The notes: generated by a model from the sequence alone, not told the origin. 64,000 bases of DNA from Anaerolineales bacterium (GCA_014860745.1 JACZJC010000045.1:1-64000); one strand, 5' to 3'; shown: positions 25,088 through 33,557, numbered from the stretch's first letter. Numbers and translations: made by a program.

Positions 25088-26158
25088 TTACATCTTTGCA
25101 AATCCCAACTTTTGCTTAAGATTTTCTCTGACCTGTTCGTGAACTCTTCGAGTATTTTCCAATTCACTAGATAATTCTCCCATAATTCTAATTGCTTCAT
25201 CGGCAGCAGTCGACATAATGGGTGTTCCATTTTCCCAACTATTTAGATCATTCTTTGATTTTTTAATAATTTCCTCCCTGGTCTTCATTAGTGGAAGACC
25301 TTTCTCAATAGTATTTACGACCCAAAGAATAATAACTGCGTTCGCGGCGTCAACGGGCCAATCTTCTATTGCAGGCAAAATTGACTGATAATATGCACTA
25401 GTAGATTTAGACAGAAGTGAAATTTGCTTTTCAAGCTTTATTGTCAGACTTCTGAGTTCATTACCTGTTTTGTCTAAGATAGATAATCCTCTTTTTATAT
25501 TCGAAGATTTCGGTTTACCTAGCGATTTCAATTTCAAATAGTTTTTCTTTGCGAGCTCATAAAACTCATCATGAGTAGTGTAAACATTGATCATAATATC
25601 TGCCAGTAATTCTAAATTGGTTGTTGCAATATTGAAGAATTCATTCACCTTTGGGTTTTCTATCTTATCCATATTATTCTTAATGTTTTCTTGACCCAAA
25701 TCATCTACATCGAACGAACTTAAAGATTTACTTTTTAATTGTAAGCTTTCTAACAAACGAGCATAACCACTATTTCTCTTTATTTTAGGAAAAAAATCAA
25801 TGTAGTGAAAATTTCTCAAAGACCGTGGCAATATGCAATCGTCGGCTCGCAACGGGATAATAAAGATTGTCCCTTCTGGCTTTTCCCCAGCGATATTTAG
25901 AACAAATCGCAATTCTTTCTGAACATATCCTTCTTTTGTTAATGAACCTTTTGACAAACACACGATCACCACATCAGCGGCTTCCACAGCTTTCTCAATT
26001 TCCATATTCCAATCCTGCCCGGGGAGAAGTTTTTTTTCGTCCAGCCAGGGATCAATCCAGCCCTCGGCGTTGAGTCGCTGGTAGAGTTCGCGGACAACAG
26101 CTTTGTCTTGCGAGGCATAGCAGAGGAAAACACTGAGTTTGCGATCAGTGGTGGGCAT
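25088..26158 (-). CDS. TIR-domain protein with helical C-terminal region
   Basis: 356 residues from the ATG at 26158; a TTG 12 bp earlier is possible. The TIR domain (about 6-140) has LSVFLCYASQDKAVVRELY, IDPWLDEKKLLPGQDW and a putative NADase glutamate at Glu82 in GYVQKELR. The first ~85 residues are nearly identical to the neighbour at 26172, but the remainder is unrelated: a long helical, coiled region with no membrane segment (KIENPKVNEFFNIATTNLELLAD onward). Bacterial TIR proteins act as NAD+ hydrolases or signal-making enzymes in anti-phage defence. The base composition of the C-terminal half is much A/T-richer than that of the TIR half. Confidence 0.82.
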   Translation of the reverse strand: MPTTDRKLSVFLCYASQDKAVVRELYQRLNAEGWIDPWLDEKKLLPGQDWNMEIEKAVEAADVVIVCLSKGSLTKEGYVQKELRFVLNIAGEKPEGTIFIIPLRADDCILPRSLRNFHYIDFFPKIKRNSGYARLLESLQLKSKSLSSFDVDDLGQENIKNNMDKIENPKVNEFFNIATTNLELLADIMINVYTTHDEFYELAKKNYLKLKSLGKPKSSNIKRGLSILDKTGNELRSLTIKLEKQISLLSKSTSAYYQSILPAIEDWPVDAANAVIILWVVNTIEKGLPLMKTREEIIKKSKNDLNSWENGTPIMSTAADEAIRIMGELSSELENTRRVHEQVRENLKQKLGFAKM

Positions 26159-26171
26159 GCGTACTTTCAAA

Positions 26172-27176
26172 TCATAAATCCATTACCATCAACACAATTG
26201 TAATTACGCTTATGATGGCGATAGGACCGGCAGAGTAGAAAGAAGGGTAAATATCAAAGGCATTCAAAGTCGCTTTGACGCCAAGGATCAAAAGAAACAA
26301 AGCCAGGGATATGGACGAATAAAAAACCGGCCTTTTAGGAGCGCGAGCCGTCACAATCGCCGATCCGCAGGATATCAATGCAACAATTCCCTCAAAAATC
26401 TCGCTAGCAGGACTGTCGGATATGTTATTTAAAGCATGAACACCCACAAACAGGATCGTTGAAATCTTGAATATAGAACCAGGCGGTATCTGCTTTCGGA
26501 TGACGAGAAATATCCCTGCCAATATTGAGAATATCCCCATCATTAATTGGTTGGTTGAATCGGAAGAGGTTAGGACATACAGTGCCGCCAATGAAAAATA
26601 AAGGATCAGGGGAATCGTTCCAGCGGTGTCCACTGTGCCTGTTCCCTTAGCCGAAACCAAATCAACCAGCCTTGCGTACATGCTTTTCGCCGGTGGTTTT
26701 ATTTTCTCCCTTGTTTCTTGAGCAGCTTCCGTTTGAGGATACAACTGTTGAAAACGAATATTCAAAGATTGCCGCAAGCGCTGATAAACCTGTTCGCGGC
26801 GTTCCACCGGGAAATAATCAACGTACTGTCTGGCGCGCAAGCGGCGGGGAATTTCACAATCTTCCAGCCGCAATGGAATGACAAAGATCGTTTCCTCGGG
26901 TTTTTCAAGAGCAATATCCAATACCTTGCGTAATTCCTTCTGGATATATCCCTCTTTTGTCATTGAGCCATTCGAAAGGGAAACGATTACCGCGTCAGCA
27001 GCTTCCACGGCTTTCTCGATCTCCAAATCCCAATCCTGACCTGGAAGGAGTTTCTCTTCGTCCAGCCAGGGATCAATCCAGCCCTCGGCGTTGAGTCGCT
27101 GGTATAGTTCGCGGACAATGGGCTTGTCCTGCGAGGAGTGGCAGAGGAAAACGCGGATTTTGCGGGTTTCGGTCAT
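26172..27176 (-). CDS. TIR-domain protein with C-terminal membrane domain
   Basis: 334 residues. The N-terminal TIR domain (KIRVFLCHSSQDKPIVRELY; LPGQDWDLEIEKAVEAADAVIV; catalytic candidate Glu81 in GYIQKELR) extends to about 140 and ends with QYVDYFPVERREQVYQRL. A linker leads to 5-6 hydrophobic helices (about 190-334) with a very short cytoplasmic end (VMDL). The TIR module is thus tethered to the membrane. It is followed 13 bp later by the second TIR gene, so they form an operon. The promoter region (CCTTGTGAAGGTCAAATTATAA) is duplicated 280 bp upstream in front of a decayed copy. Confidence 0.85.
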   Translation of the reverse strand: MTETRKIRVFLCHSSQDKPIVRELYQRLNAEGWIDPWLDEEKLLPGQDWDLEIEKAVEAADAVIVSLSNGSMTKEGYIQKELRKVLDIALEKPEETIFVIPLRLEDCEIPRRLRARQYVDYFPVERREQVYQRLRQSLNIRFQQLYPQTEAAQETREKIKPPAKSMYARLVDLVSAKGTGTVDTAGTIPLILYFSLAALYVLTSSDSTNQLMMGIFSILAGIFLVIRKQIPPGSIFKISTILFVGVHALNNISDSPASEIFEGIVALISCGSAIVTARAPKRPVFYSSISLALFLLILGVKATLNAFDIYPSFYSAGPIAIISVITIVLMVMDL

Positions 27177-27207
27177 TGGGGTGTCCCTATTTCCTTGTGA
27201 AGGTCAA

Positions 27208-27213
27208 ATTATA
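27208..27213 (-). promoter_or_regulatory. -10 box of the TIR operon
   Basis: TATAAT on the minus strand, about 32 bp before the ATG at 27176. An equivalent box with the same flanks occurs at 27491-27496 in front of the TIR remnant. Confidence 0.45.
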
Positions 27214-27234
27214 AAGCAAATGAGGGTGAAGAGG

Positions 27235-27341
27235 GTGCGTCGCATATCATCCCCGCATGGGGGCCAGACTTAATGAGATTCTGCCTGCCCGTAGATTCTT
27301 CTCCTTGATCAGGAAAATCCAGCCCGTCTGGTGCGACGCAC
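27235..27341. mobile_element. MITE-like element with perfect 10-bp inverted ends
   Basis: GTGCGTCGCA (27235-27244) and TGCGACGCAC (27332-27341) are perfect inverted repeats enclosing 87 bp without an ORF. The right end sits at the exact point where the 27309-27458 TIR remnant loses similarity to intact TIR genes, within about 12 bp. No target-site duplication was confirmed. Confidence 0.5.
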
Positions 27342-27458
27342 TCCGGGCGCAGCATCAATCCAGCCTTCGGCGTTGAGTCGCTGGTAGAGTTCGCGGACAA
27401 CAGCTTTGTCTTGCGAGGAATGACAGAGAAAGACATGGATTTTGTGGGTTTCGGTCAT
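27309..27458 (-). pseudogene. TIR gene fragment (remnant 2)
   Basis: Starts at ATG 27458 as MTETHKIHVFLCHSSQDKAV and continues VRELYQRLNAEGWID, matching the intact TIR proteins. At codon 36 it departs into AAPGVRRTRRAGFS and stops. The upstream leader is also a copy of the intact gene's leader. The rest of the 398-bp gap 27177-27574 holds only this remnant, the MITE-like element and promoters. Confidence 0.78.
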
Positions 27459-27574
27459 TGGGGATAGCCCCAGTTCCTTGTGATGGTCAAATTATAAGGC
27501 AGAATTTCTCCATGACCGCGATTCCGGCTTCACTATTCAGGGAGAATCTTCTATAATCCAACTCTGGCAGAATC

Positions 27575-28051
27575 ATGAAAAATACATCAGCCTGGCAATA
27601 TGCAAAAATCTTGCTCGGGGTCTTTCTAACAGCCATTATGACATCCTCCACCCCTTTGTTTAAATCAGAACCAGATTGCAGCGCATCTGATGGACAGACG
27701 GTTGTGAAATGGAAGGATCTCTACTATATTCCCTGCAAACGTTCCTGGGTCGGATTCTGTCTCTGGCCGATCCGCCGCAAACATTACACGTACAAAGTAA
27801 CCATCACCGCGGGTATTCCTGTGCGTGATGAAAGGGGAAAAGTAGTTTTAATTGCCAGTGGGAAAAGAAAGAATTGGGAAGTCTACGACTCAACAGCCTG
27901 GAATGCCCTTGAAAATATCCCCCGAAAAAAGAATCGGTTTTTAGGATATGAGCCAATTGCAGACAACGAATATGTCGTCATCGTTGAAACGCGATACGTA
28001 TTATTCAATGATGTCGAATCATCGCTGCGAATTTGCACACAAATGCATTGA
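27575..28051 (+). CDS. Small exported or membrane-anchored protein of unknown function
   Basis: 158 residues. The N-terminus MKNTSAWQYAKILLGVFLTAIMTSSTPLF looks like a signal peptide or anchor. The remainder is a basic, beta-rich domain with Cys residues (EPDCSASDGQ; YYIPCKRSWVGFCLWP) that could form disulfides, followed by TYKVTITAGIPVRDERGKVVL. I do not recognise the family. A TATAAT lies at 27552-27557, 18 bp before the ATG. It is a single gene facing away from the TIR operon. Confidence 0.55.
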   Translation: MKNTSAWQYAKILLGVFLTAIMTSSTPLFKSEPDCSASDGQTVVKWKDLYYIPCKRSWVGFCLWPIRRKHYTYKVTITAGIPVRDERGKVVLIASGKRKNWEVYDSTAWNALENIPRKKNRFLGYEPIADNEYVVIVETRYVLFNDVESSLRICTQMH

Positions 28052-28210
28052 CCTTGAGGGAATTTCGGTCATGGGCAGCAACCTTTAATCCAATAATGAG
28101 CAAATTTTACGGCAGAAATTAATTCGATTTATTTCCCTACTCTGGTAGGGTGTGTTTTTCCAAAACGTCCTTTATAAAGAAGATAACCTACAACTTACAA
28201 GGAGCTTCAA

Positions 28211-29410
28211 ATGACCACTGTGAAAGCCGAAATCCTAGTCCATGCCCCTTTGAAATTTGCCTACCGCGCCTTCACCAATTCCACTTCGATGCGGGAGTGG
28301 CTATGCGATGTAGCCACGGTGGAACCGCACCCAAATGGACGGATGTATATGTGGTGGCGCGGAGATTTCTACTCCAGTGGGCATTTCCTTGAATTGGAAG
28401 AGAATAAACGAGTGAAATTCCGCTGGTTCTCGAATATCGATCCCGCCCCCACGGAAGTGACGCTGTCGTTCACAGAGAAAGGCAACAGCGCAGGCATCCT
28501 GCTCGAGCACGAGGTGCCAGCTGACGGGTCGTGGAAAGAGGCGGCGGAAAGTTTCCGTCAAAACTGGGTGGAGAGTCTTGAGAATCTAAAATCCGTTTTG
28601 GAGACGGGCATCGATCTGCGAATCGCGAACCGCCCGATGCTCGGGATTGTGCCTGGCGATTTCACAGAAGAACAGGCTGTCATGCTGGGCGTGCCCGTTC
28701 GTGAAGGTCTGCGGATCGACGGAACGGTGGAAGGTATGGGCGCGCACGAAGCGGGGATTCAAAAAAATGATGTGCTGGTGGGAATGGCGGGCAAACCGAT
28801 TACCAGTGATTTCAACAGTCTGCCGACCGCCATCGAAGGTAAAAAAGGCGGCGACAAGATCGAAGTTGTTTTCTATCGCGGTGCGGAAAAGAAAACCGTC
28901 ACAATGGAATTGAGCAAACGTCCAATGCCCGAAGTGCCGTTCGACCCTGCTGAACTGGCTGGGCGCGCCCGCGAAATGTTCGCTCCTGCCATGGTGGAAT
29001 TGGAAAAATGTTTCGAGGGATACAGTGACGAGCAGGCCATGCAGCGTCCCGAACCGCATGAGTGGAGCGCGCTGGAGGTTGTAGCGCATCTTGTTCACGG
29101 AGAACGAGGCAATATGAGCTTGCTCACCAGCCTGATCGATGGCTACGAACTCACCACGGATGGATTCGGAACAAATGTCACTGCGCAAGTGGAGGCGACA
29201 GTGAAAGTCAATCCATCCATCAAACAGATGTTCGCTGAACTTCACCGCGCTGTAAATGAACTGCTTGCCTACACCGCCTTGATCCCCGCCGAATTTACCG
29301 CCAACAAAGGCAGCTTTTACCGATTCGGATTCAACCTATTGCAGCCTAATTTCCATATCACATCCCACCTGCCTCAGATCCGCCACGCGCTCGAAGCGGC
29401 AAAGAAGTAA
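28211..29410 (+). CDS. Three-domain protein SRPBCC-PDZ-DinB
   Basis: 399 residues in three parts. Residues 1-140 form an AHSA1/SRPBCC ligand-binding fold (EILVHAPLKFAYRAFTNSTSMREWLCD; HFLELEENKRVKFRW). Residues 150-245 form a PDZ domain (MLGIVPGDFTEEQ; GMGAHEAGIQKNDVLVGMAGKPI; GDKIEVVFYRGAEKKTVTMEL). Residues 255-399 are a DinB/YfiT-like four-helix bundle (EWSALEVVAHLVHGERGNM with the candidate metal His). Each domain alone is common; this order in one chain is unusual. No membrane segment or signal, so it is cytoplasmic. A good AAGGAG site precedes the ATG. Function unknown, possibly a ligand-responsive scaffold or thiol-dependent enzyme (inference). Confidence 0.75.
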   Translation: MTTVKAEILVHAPLKFAYRAFTNSTSMREWLCDVATVEPHPNGRMYMWWRGDFYSSGHFLELEENKRVKFRWFSNIDPAPTEVTLSFTEKGNSAGILLEHEVPADGSWKEAAESFRQNWVESLENLKSVLETGIDLRIANRPMLGIVPGDFTEEQAVMLGVPVREGLRIDGTVEGMGAHEAGIQKNDVLVGMAGKPITSDFNSLPTAIEGKKGGDKIEVVFYRGAEKKTVTMELSKRPMPEVPFDPAELAGRAREMFAPAMVELEKCFEGYSDEQAMQRPEPHEWSALEVVAHLVHGERGNMSLLTSLIDGYELTTDGFGTNVTAQVEATVKVNPSIKQMFAELHRAVNELLAYTALIPAEFTANKGSFYRFGFNLLQPNFHITSHLPQIRHALEAAKK

Positions 29411-29414
29411 TACC

Positions 29415-29446
29415 AAAACGGACAGTCCTGAGGCTGTCCGTTTTTT
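29415..29446 (+). terminator. Intrinsic terminator after the SRPBCC-PDZ-DinB gene
   Basis: AAAACGGACAG pairs with CTGTCCGTTTT, loop TCCTGAGG, followed by TTTTTTG. It also lies just past the stop of the convergent nucleosidase gene. Confidence 0.85.
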
Positions 29447-29456
29447 GTACAGGGCT

Positions 29457-30137
29457 TTATAAATTAACCTTGCTCAACCAATCCGGCAATTGATGGAATA
29501 ATTTGCGCATCACAACTTTGGTTCGGTCATGGAACAGTTCGAGGTTGCCATAAGCTTCTCCCCCATCGCCGCCCACAAGGTCTGAGACGGCTCGCAGGAT
29601 GAGTAGGCGGGTTTTATTTTTATTTGCCACCCAGGCAATTGCGCCCGATTCCCAGTCCGCGGCGACTGCGTTATATTTTTCGATCAGCATGGGGATATCT
29701 TCCACGACGATATCCCGGTCGGCAGAGACGAGGAGTCCGCGCGAGATGGGATGAGGCAGATTATTCGGCAGCCAGCTCAGGTCGAGGGAGGAGGCGTAAT
29801 GCTGAATAGCTTCAGCTCCATCTCCCATCTGCTCGACGATGTCATAGACAAGGGTTTGTTCCACGAGGATGACGGTCCCTGTTTCAATGCGTCCGTCAAA
29901 TCCGCCGCAGGTGCCAAGGTTGATGAGCAGGTCGGGGTTGAAATGGTCGATGACATATTGTGCGGTGGCCGCGGCGGAAATCTTCCCCCAGCCGCCAAGA
30001 AAGACCGTCAAGGGCCACACATCCAATTTTAGGTTTGCAAATTCACCATAGGGTGAATGTTGGATTTCAAGGTTCGGGTAAAGTTCCTTCACTACGCGCC
30101 ACTCCGCATTGGCGGAAATAATCACAACGATCTTCAT
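29457..30137 (-). CDS. 5'-methylthioadenosine/SAH nucleosidase-like protein
   Basis: 226 residues of the PNP/UDP phosphorylase superfamily. Its hallmarks are LTVFLGGWGKISAAATAQYVID, DLLINLGTCGGFDGRIETGTVIL, the purine/ribose-site segment AVAADWESGAIAWVA, and the catalytic Asp in ILRAVSDLVGG. MTAN proteins usually read MEMEGAA where this has ADWESGA, so the substrate may differ (futalosine or another nucleoside). The start overlaps the end of the CinA-type gene by 4 bp, indicating one transcript. Intracellular salvage of nucleoside products is the likely role. Confidence 0.8.
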   Translation of the reverse strand: MKIVVIISANAEWRVVKELYPNLEIQHSPYGEFANLKLDVWPLTVFLGGWGKISAAATAQYVIDHFNPDLLINLGTCGGFDGRIETGTVILVEQTLVYDIVEQMGDGAEAIQHYASSLDLSWLPNNLPHPISRGLLVSADRDIVVEDIPMLIEKYNAVAADWESGAIAWVANKNKTRLLILRAVSDLVGGDGGEAYGNLELFHDRTKVVMRKLFHQLPDWLSKVNL

Positions 30138-30619
30138 GAAAGTTTTTCCTCCAGATAGTCGATGATAAATTGCAGCGCGGCCTCGGACGAATATTGCTTG
30201 TTCTGCTCGCGATCACCATCCCACAGGAAGTGTCGAGCCCATTCGCCGCTCGAAGTGGAAAGCCCAATCCAGGTGGTGCCGACTGGTTTCTCCGGGGTGC
30301 CGCCTGCGGGTCCCGCAATGCCGCTGACTGAAAGGGCAATATCTGCATCGAATAGTTTCCGCGCGCCGCGCGCCATTTCCAGCACTGTTTCCCGGCTGAC
30401 GGCTCCGTGCGAGTTCAACGTCTCCCACAATACGCCGAGCAACGCGGCTTTGGCTTCGTAGGAATAGGCGATCACTCCACCGGTAAAATACGCGGACGAC
30501 CCAGCCATGTTTGTGATGCGGTGTGAAACCAGCCCGCCTGTGCAGGATTCGGCTGTGGAAAGTTTCAAGCCCCGTTTTTCTAAATACCCATGCAGTTTGT
30601 TTTCAAGTTCAGTGGACAT
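30134..30619 (-). CDS. CinA C-terminal-type nicotinamide-nucleotide amidohydrolase
   Basis: 161 residues, the free-standing C-terminal domain of CinA (PncC). This family deamidates NMN to nicotinate mononucleotide in NAD recycling. Diagnostic stretches are LSTAESCTGGLVSHRITNMAGSS, YFTGGVIAYSYEAKAALLGV, and VSGIAGPAGGTPEKPVGTTWIGL, containing the active-site Ser and Lys region. The N-terminal MoaB-like domain of full CinA is absent, as in many species. The stop overlaps the nucleosidase start (ATGA). Confidence 0.92.
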   Translation of the reverse strand: MSTELENKLHGYLEKRGLKLSTAESCTGGLVSHRITNMAGSSAYFTGGVIAYSYEAKAALLGVLWETLNSHGAVSRETVLEMARGARKLFDADIALSVSGIAGPAGGTPEKPVGTTWIGLSTSSGEWARHFLWDGDREQNKQYSSEAALQFIIDYLEEKLS

Positions 30620-30657
30620 TAATTTCTCCTCGCAATTCGGTGAATTATACTATCGGG

Positions 30658-30663
30658 TATAAT
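30658..30663 (+). promoter_or_regulatory. -10 box placing the kinase mRNA start at its start codon
   Basis: TATAAT ends 6 bp before the ATG at 30670, so transcription would start at or next to the start codon and give a leaderless message. No -35 is evident. Confidence 0.45.
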
Positions 30664-30669
30664 CTGCCA

Positions 30670-32697
30670 ATGCCATTATGGACCGGTAAGACCATCAATC
30701 ATGTAAAAATCGGAGAGATGATCGCTCGCGGCGGCATGGCCGAAGTATATGTGGGTGAGCACATCTCTCTTAATCGCAAAGTAGCGGTAAAAATCATGCG
30801 CGACCACGTGGATGGGGACCCTGAAACACGGATGCGCTTCGAACGCGAAGCGCGCGTGGTGGCAAGCCTGCGGCACCCCAACATCATTCAAATGTATGAT
30901 TACGACCTGGTGGAAGGTCAGCCCTGCCTCATCATGGAATTGGTGGAAGGCGCCTCTCTTGGGGGCTATCTCAAAGCGCTGCACAAAAGAGGGGAAAAGC
31001 TTCCAATGAGCACGATTGCGGGCCTTCTCTCGGCGCTCGCCTCCGCCATCGATTACGCCCACACTCAAAACATCATCCACCGGGATATCAAACCTGCAAA
31101 CGTGCTGCTTCGTTCGACAGTAGGGCAAGTGGATATCGAGAAGCCCCTTGCCGGGGATGTAGAACCGGTTCTTACCGACTTTGGGCTGGTTCGCCTGCTC
31201 GATACATCCATCCAAACCTCGACAGGCACCGTCTCCGGTACGCCCGCCTACATGAGTCCCGAACAGGCGCGCGGCGACAGAGTGGACCGGAAAACCGATA
31301 TCTACTCGCTTGGCGTACTGCTTTATGAAATGCTCGCTGGCGCAGTTCCCTTCGAAGCCGAGTCCTCCTTCGGCATTTTGATGAAGCACCTGAATGAACC
31401 CCCTCCCCCCATTGCTGGAATCTCAGCCGGCCTCCAAAACGTCATCAACCGCGCGCTCTCCAAAGACCCATCGCTGCGTTACGAAACCGCCAGGGAACTT
31501 GCGGATGAATTCAACGCGGTCTTCAACGGCCAGACCATCTCGATAGCCACGATGGATTCATTGAAAAAATTGGAGGAGCAAAAGGCGGAAGCAAAACCAA
31601 GGCCATCTTTTCCCTTCGCTTGGGTCGGCGCCGGCATACTGGTCATCCTGCTTGGAATTTCTTATTTAATTTTTCGTCTGCCTGCATTGACCTCGATTGG
31701 CGAAAATCAACCGGTTGGGCGTATCTCCTATTTGGACTTTAATGCTGTGATGGACAAAGCCACCATCAACCTTTCGGGGCTGCCCACACCGGATCCGGGC
31801 ACGCATTATGAGGGGTGGTTTCTTGCGGAAGGCGGAGAGGTGCGCCGGAATGTGGGTGCAATTTCCATGCGAGATGGCGGAGAAGGACAGCTGATTTTTA
31901 TCAATCCGGCCAAGGGAAATATCCTTTCGTCGTTCGACCAGTTCGAGGTCACGCTTGAATCGGATAACGATCCCAGCCCGCAGGAGCCTTCCGGAGAAGT
32001 CATCGCTTCTTCTGTTTTTCCCCCGCTTGCTCTTGTCCATGTGCGGCATGTGCTTGTATCCTTCCACGGCGCTCCGAAGGGGGAGGCATTGATTCAAGGA
32101 TTATGGTATTCCGCGGACGGCATTGATAATTCCGTAATTGCGTTGAATCAGGCATTGAAGGACAATGACGAGGAAAAATTTCGATTGAAAAACGAGGAGA
32201 TCATCAATCAACTCGTTGGGAGCGCGAATACGGAGAGATACCGGGATTGGAATGAGAACGGTATTATCGACGATACAGGAGATGGATACGGCCTGCTGGG
32301 GAACGGCCCGGACGGCGGGCTGGGTTATATTCCAACAGCAATAAGCCACGCGCAATTTGCAGCGGAATCCGCGGATGCAACGGACAACATTCAATTACAC
32401 AGCGAGCATGTCGTCCTCAGCATCGAGAATATGCGCGGCTGGTCGGAGCAACTTCTTGAAAAGGCATTGCAATTGGAAGAGATGCCCTTCGGCAGTGAGA
32501 TGGAGCCGCTGGCGCTCGAAATGCAAACGCTCTCGAACCAGATCCTCTTCGGCGTGGATACCAACGGCAATGAGCTGATCGAGCCAATCGTCGGGGAGGG
32601 CGGCGGCGACACGGCCTACGAACATGCGTATTACATGGCCGAGATGCCGCTGCTGACGGGCGGGCACCGCATCCCGCCACCTGCCGTAAACAAATAA
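30670..32697 (+). CDS. Membrane Ser/Thr protein kinase with extracellular domain
   Basis: 675 residues from the ATG at 30670 (MPLWTGKTINHVKIGEM). The Hanks-type kinase domain spans about 10-265: glycine loop IARGGMAEVYVGEH, VAVKIM (Lys41), catalytic HRDIKPANVLLR (Asp139), LTDFGLVR, and activation segment ending GTPAYMSPEQARGD. A membrane helix lies near 316-334. The outer 340 residues contain an anti-sigma-K-like fold region (PVGRISYLDFNAVMDKATINLSGLP with GTHYEGWFL) and then a helical part (TDNIQLHSEHVVLSIENMRGW). PASTA repeats are absent, so it is not a PknB-type cell-wall sensor. It likely senses an external cue and phosphorylates cytoplasmic proteins. Confidence 0.9.
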   Translation: MPLWTGKTINHVKIGEMIARGGMAEVYVGEHISLNRKVAVKIMRDHVDGDPETRMRFEREARVVASLRHPNIIQMYDYDLVEGQPCLIMELVEGASLGGYLKALHKRGEKLPMSTIAGLLSALASAIDYAHTQNIIHRDIKPANVLLRSTVGQVDIEKPLAGDVEPVLTDFGLVRLLDTSIQTSTGTVSGTPAYMSPEQARGDRVDRKTDIYSLGVLLYEMLAGAVPFEAESSFGILMKHLNEPPPPIAGISAGLQNVINRALSKDPSLRYETARELADEFNAVFNGQTISIATMDSLKKLEEQKAEAKPRPSFPFAWVGAGILVILLGISYLIFRLPALTSIGENQPVGRISYLDFNAVMDKATINLSGLPTPDPGTHYEGWFLAEGGEVRRNVGAISMRDGGEGQLIFINPAKGNILSSFDQFEVTLESDNDPSPQEPSGEVIASSVFPPLALVHVRHVLVSFHGAPKGEALIQGLWYSADGIDNSVIALNQALKDNDEEKFRLKNEEIINQLVGSANTERYRDWNENGIIDDTGDGYGLLGNGPDGGLGYIPTAISHAQFAAESADATDNIQLHSEHVVLSIENMRGWSEQLLEKALQLEEMPFGSEMEPLALEMQTLSNQILFGVDTNGNELIEPIVGEGGGDTAYEHAYYMAEMPLLTGGHRIPPPAVNK

Positions 32698-32699
32698 AA

Positions 32700-32722
32700 A
32701 TGCCTCCCGAAATCGGGAGGCA
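32700..32722. terminator. Bidirectional terminator between kinase and Yip1 genes
   Basis: ATGCCTCCCGA and TCGGGAGGCAT are perfectly complementary around a two-base centre, with A and T runs outside. It separates two convergent genes. Confidence 0.85.
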
Positions 32723-32743
32723 TTTTTCTGAAACAAATACAAT

Positions 32744-33490
32744 CTATGGGGCAAGCTGCAAATCCTGGAAAACGCTGTTGATCGCAGGACCTAAAATGGA
32801 CATGCCCGCGAAAACAATGCAACAACAGAAGATAAAGATCACAAGCCCGGGGATGAACACCGAACCGATCGCGGGACCCCATCCAAACCGATTCACTCCC
32901 TTCACCGCCATTACCTGAAGCACGACTGCATAGATGCTCAAGCCCAATGAAACAATTCCAAAACATGCGCCGACGTAGGGAATCGCAGTCAGCAGCGCCA
33001 GCACCGATGAAACCAGGGTGAACGGGACAGTAATCGCTGCGGTTGCGTAGGCGAGTTTATCGAAGGTCCCTATACCGCCGAACATCTTGGCGATCCATTG
33101 GACGATGGCCGTACCGAGCGCAAAGAAAAGCACAGAGACCAGGCCAGCCACAGGTGAAAGGCAAATGCTTGTAATTAAGGATACTCCAGCAGAAGCCACA
33201 TCCCCGCTGCCGCCGGCAGGCATATACTGCTCCAAACCGGGGATCGTCAATTGGGGCGAGGTTCCTGTCGCCGCATAGATGGCCTGTAAGATCGCCTGGA
33301 AGATTCCAGAAACAGTCCCTGCAATAAAGACCCAAATGAAAGCGGTCTTCGATACTGCCTGCGGACCTTCGGTGAGTTCAACGAAGGTCTGTTCATTGGG
33401 CTTGGTGACAGCCTTCATCCAAACTTGCATCCAGCCCGCGGGGCCAGGCTTGGATTCCATCATGGGCGCGTTCGAGGGCATTTGTTCCAT
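32744..33490 (-). CDS. Yip1-domain membrane protein
   Basis: 248 residues. The N-terminus is soluble and proline-rich (MEQMPSNAPMMESKPGPAGW), then comes WMKAVTKPNEQTFVELTEGP, the segment that leads into the first helix in Yip1 proteins. Five or six helices follow, with short loops (LSPVAGLVSVLFFALGTAIVQWIAKMFGGIGTF; AYATAAITVPFTLVSSVLALLTAIPYVG). AAGGAG precedes the ATG. Bacterial Yip1 proteins have no settled function. Its 3' end shares a terminator with the kinase gene. Confidence 0.75.
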   Translation of the reverse strand: MEQMPSNAPMMESKPGPAGWMQVWMKAVTKPNEQTFVELTEGPQAVSKTAFIWVFIAGTVSGIFQAILQAIYAATGTSPQLTIPGLEQYMPAGGSGDVASAGVSLITSICLSPVAGLVSVLFFALGTAIVQWIAKMFGGIGTFDKLAYATAAITVPFTLVSSVLALLTAIPYVGACFGIVSLGLSIYAVVLQVMAVKGVNRFGWGPAIGSVFIPGLVIFIFCCCIVFAGMSILGPAINSVFQDLQLAP

Positions 33491-33557
33491 TTCACATTCT
33501 CCTTTTGATAAATGGTTTACTCAATTGTACATCGTCACTTCAAAAAGTCCAACACTG

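Noticed and set aside
28586-29245. 219-codon minus-strand ORF opposite the SRPBCC-PDZ-DinB gene
   Set aside because: No motif, His/Phe-rich composition typical of antisense frames, and no start signal.
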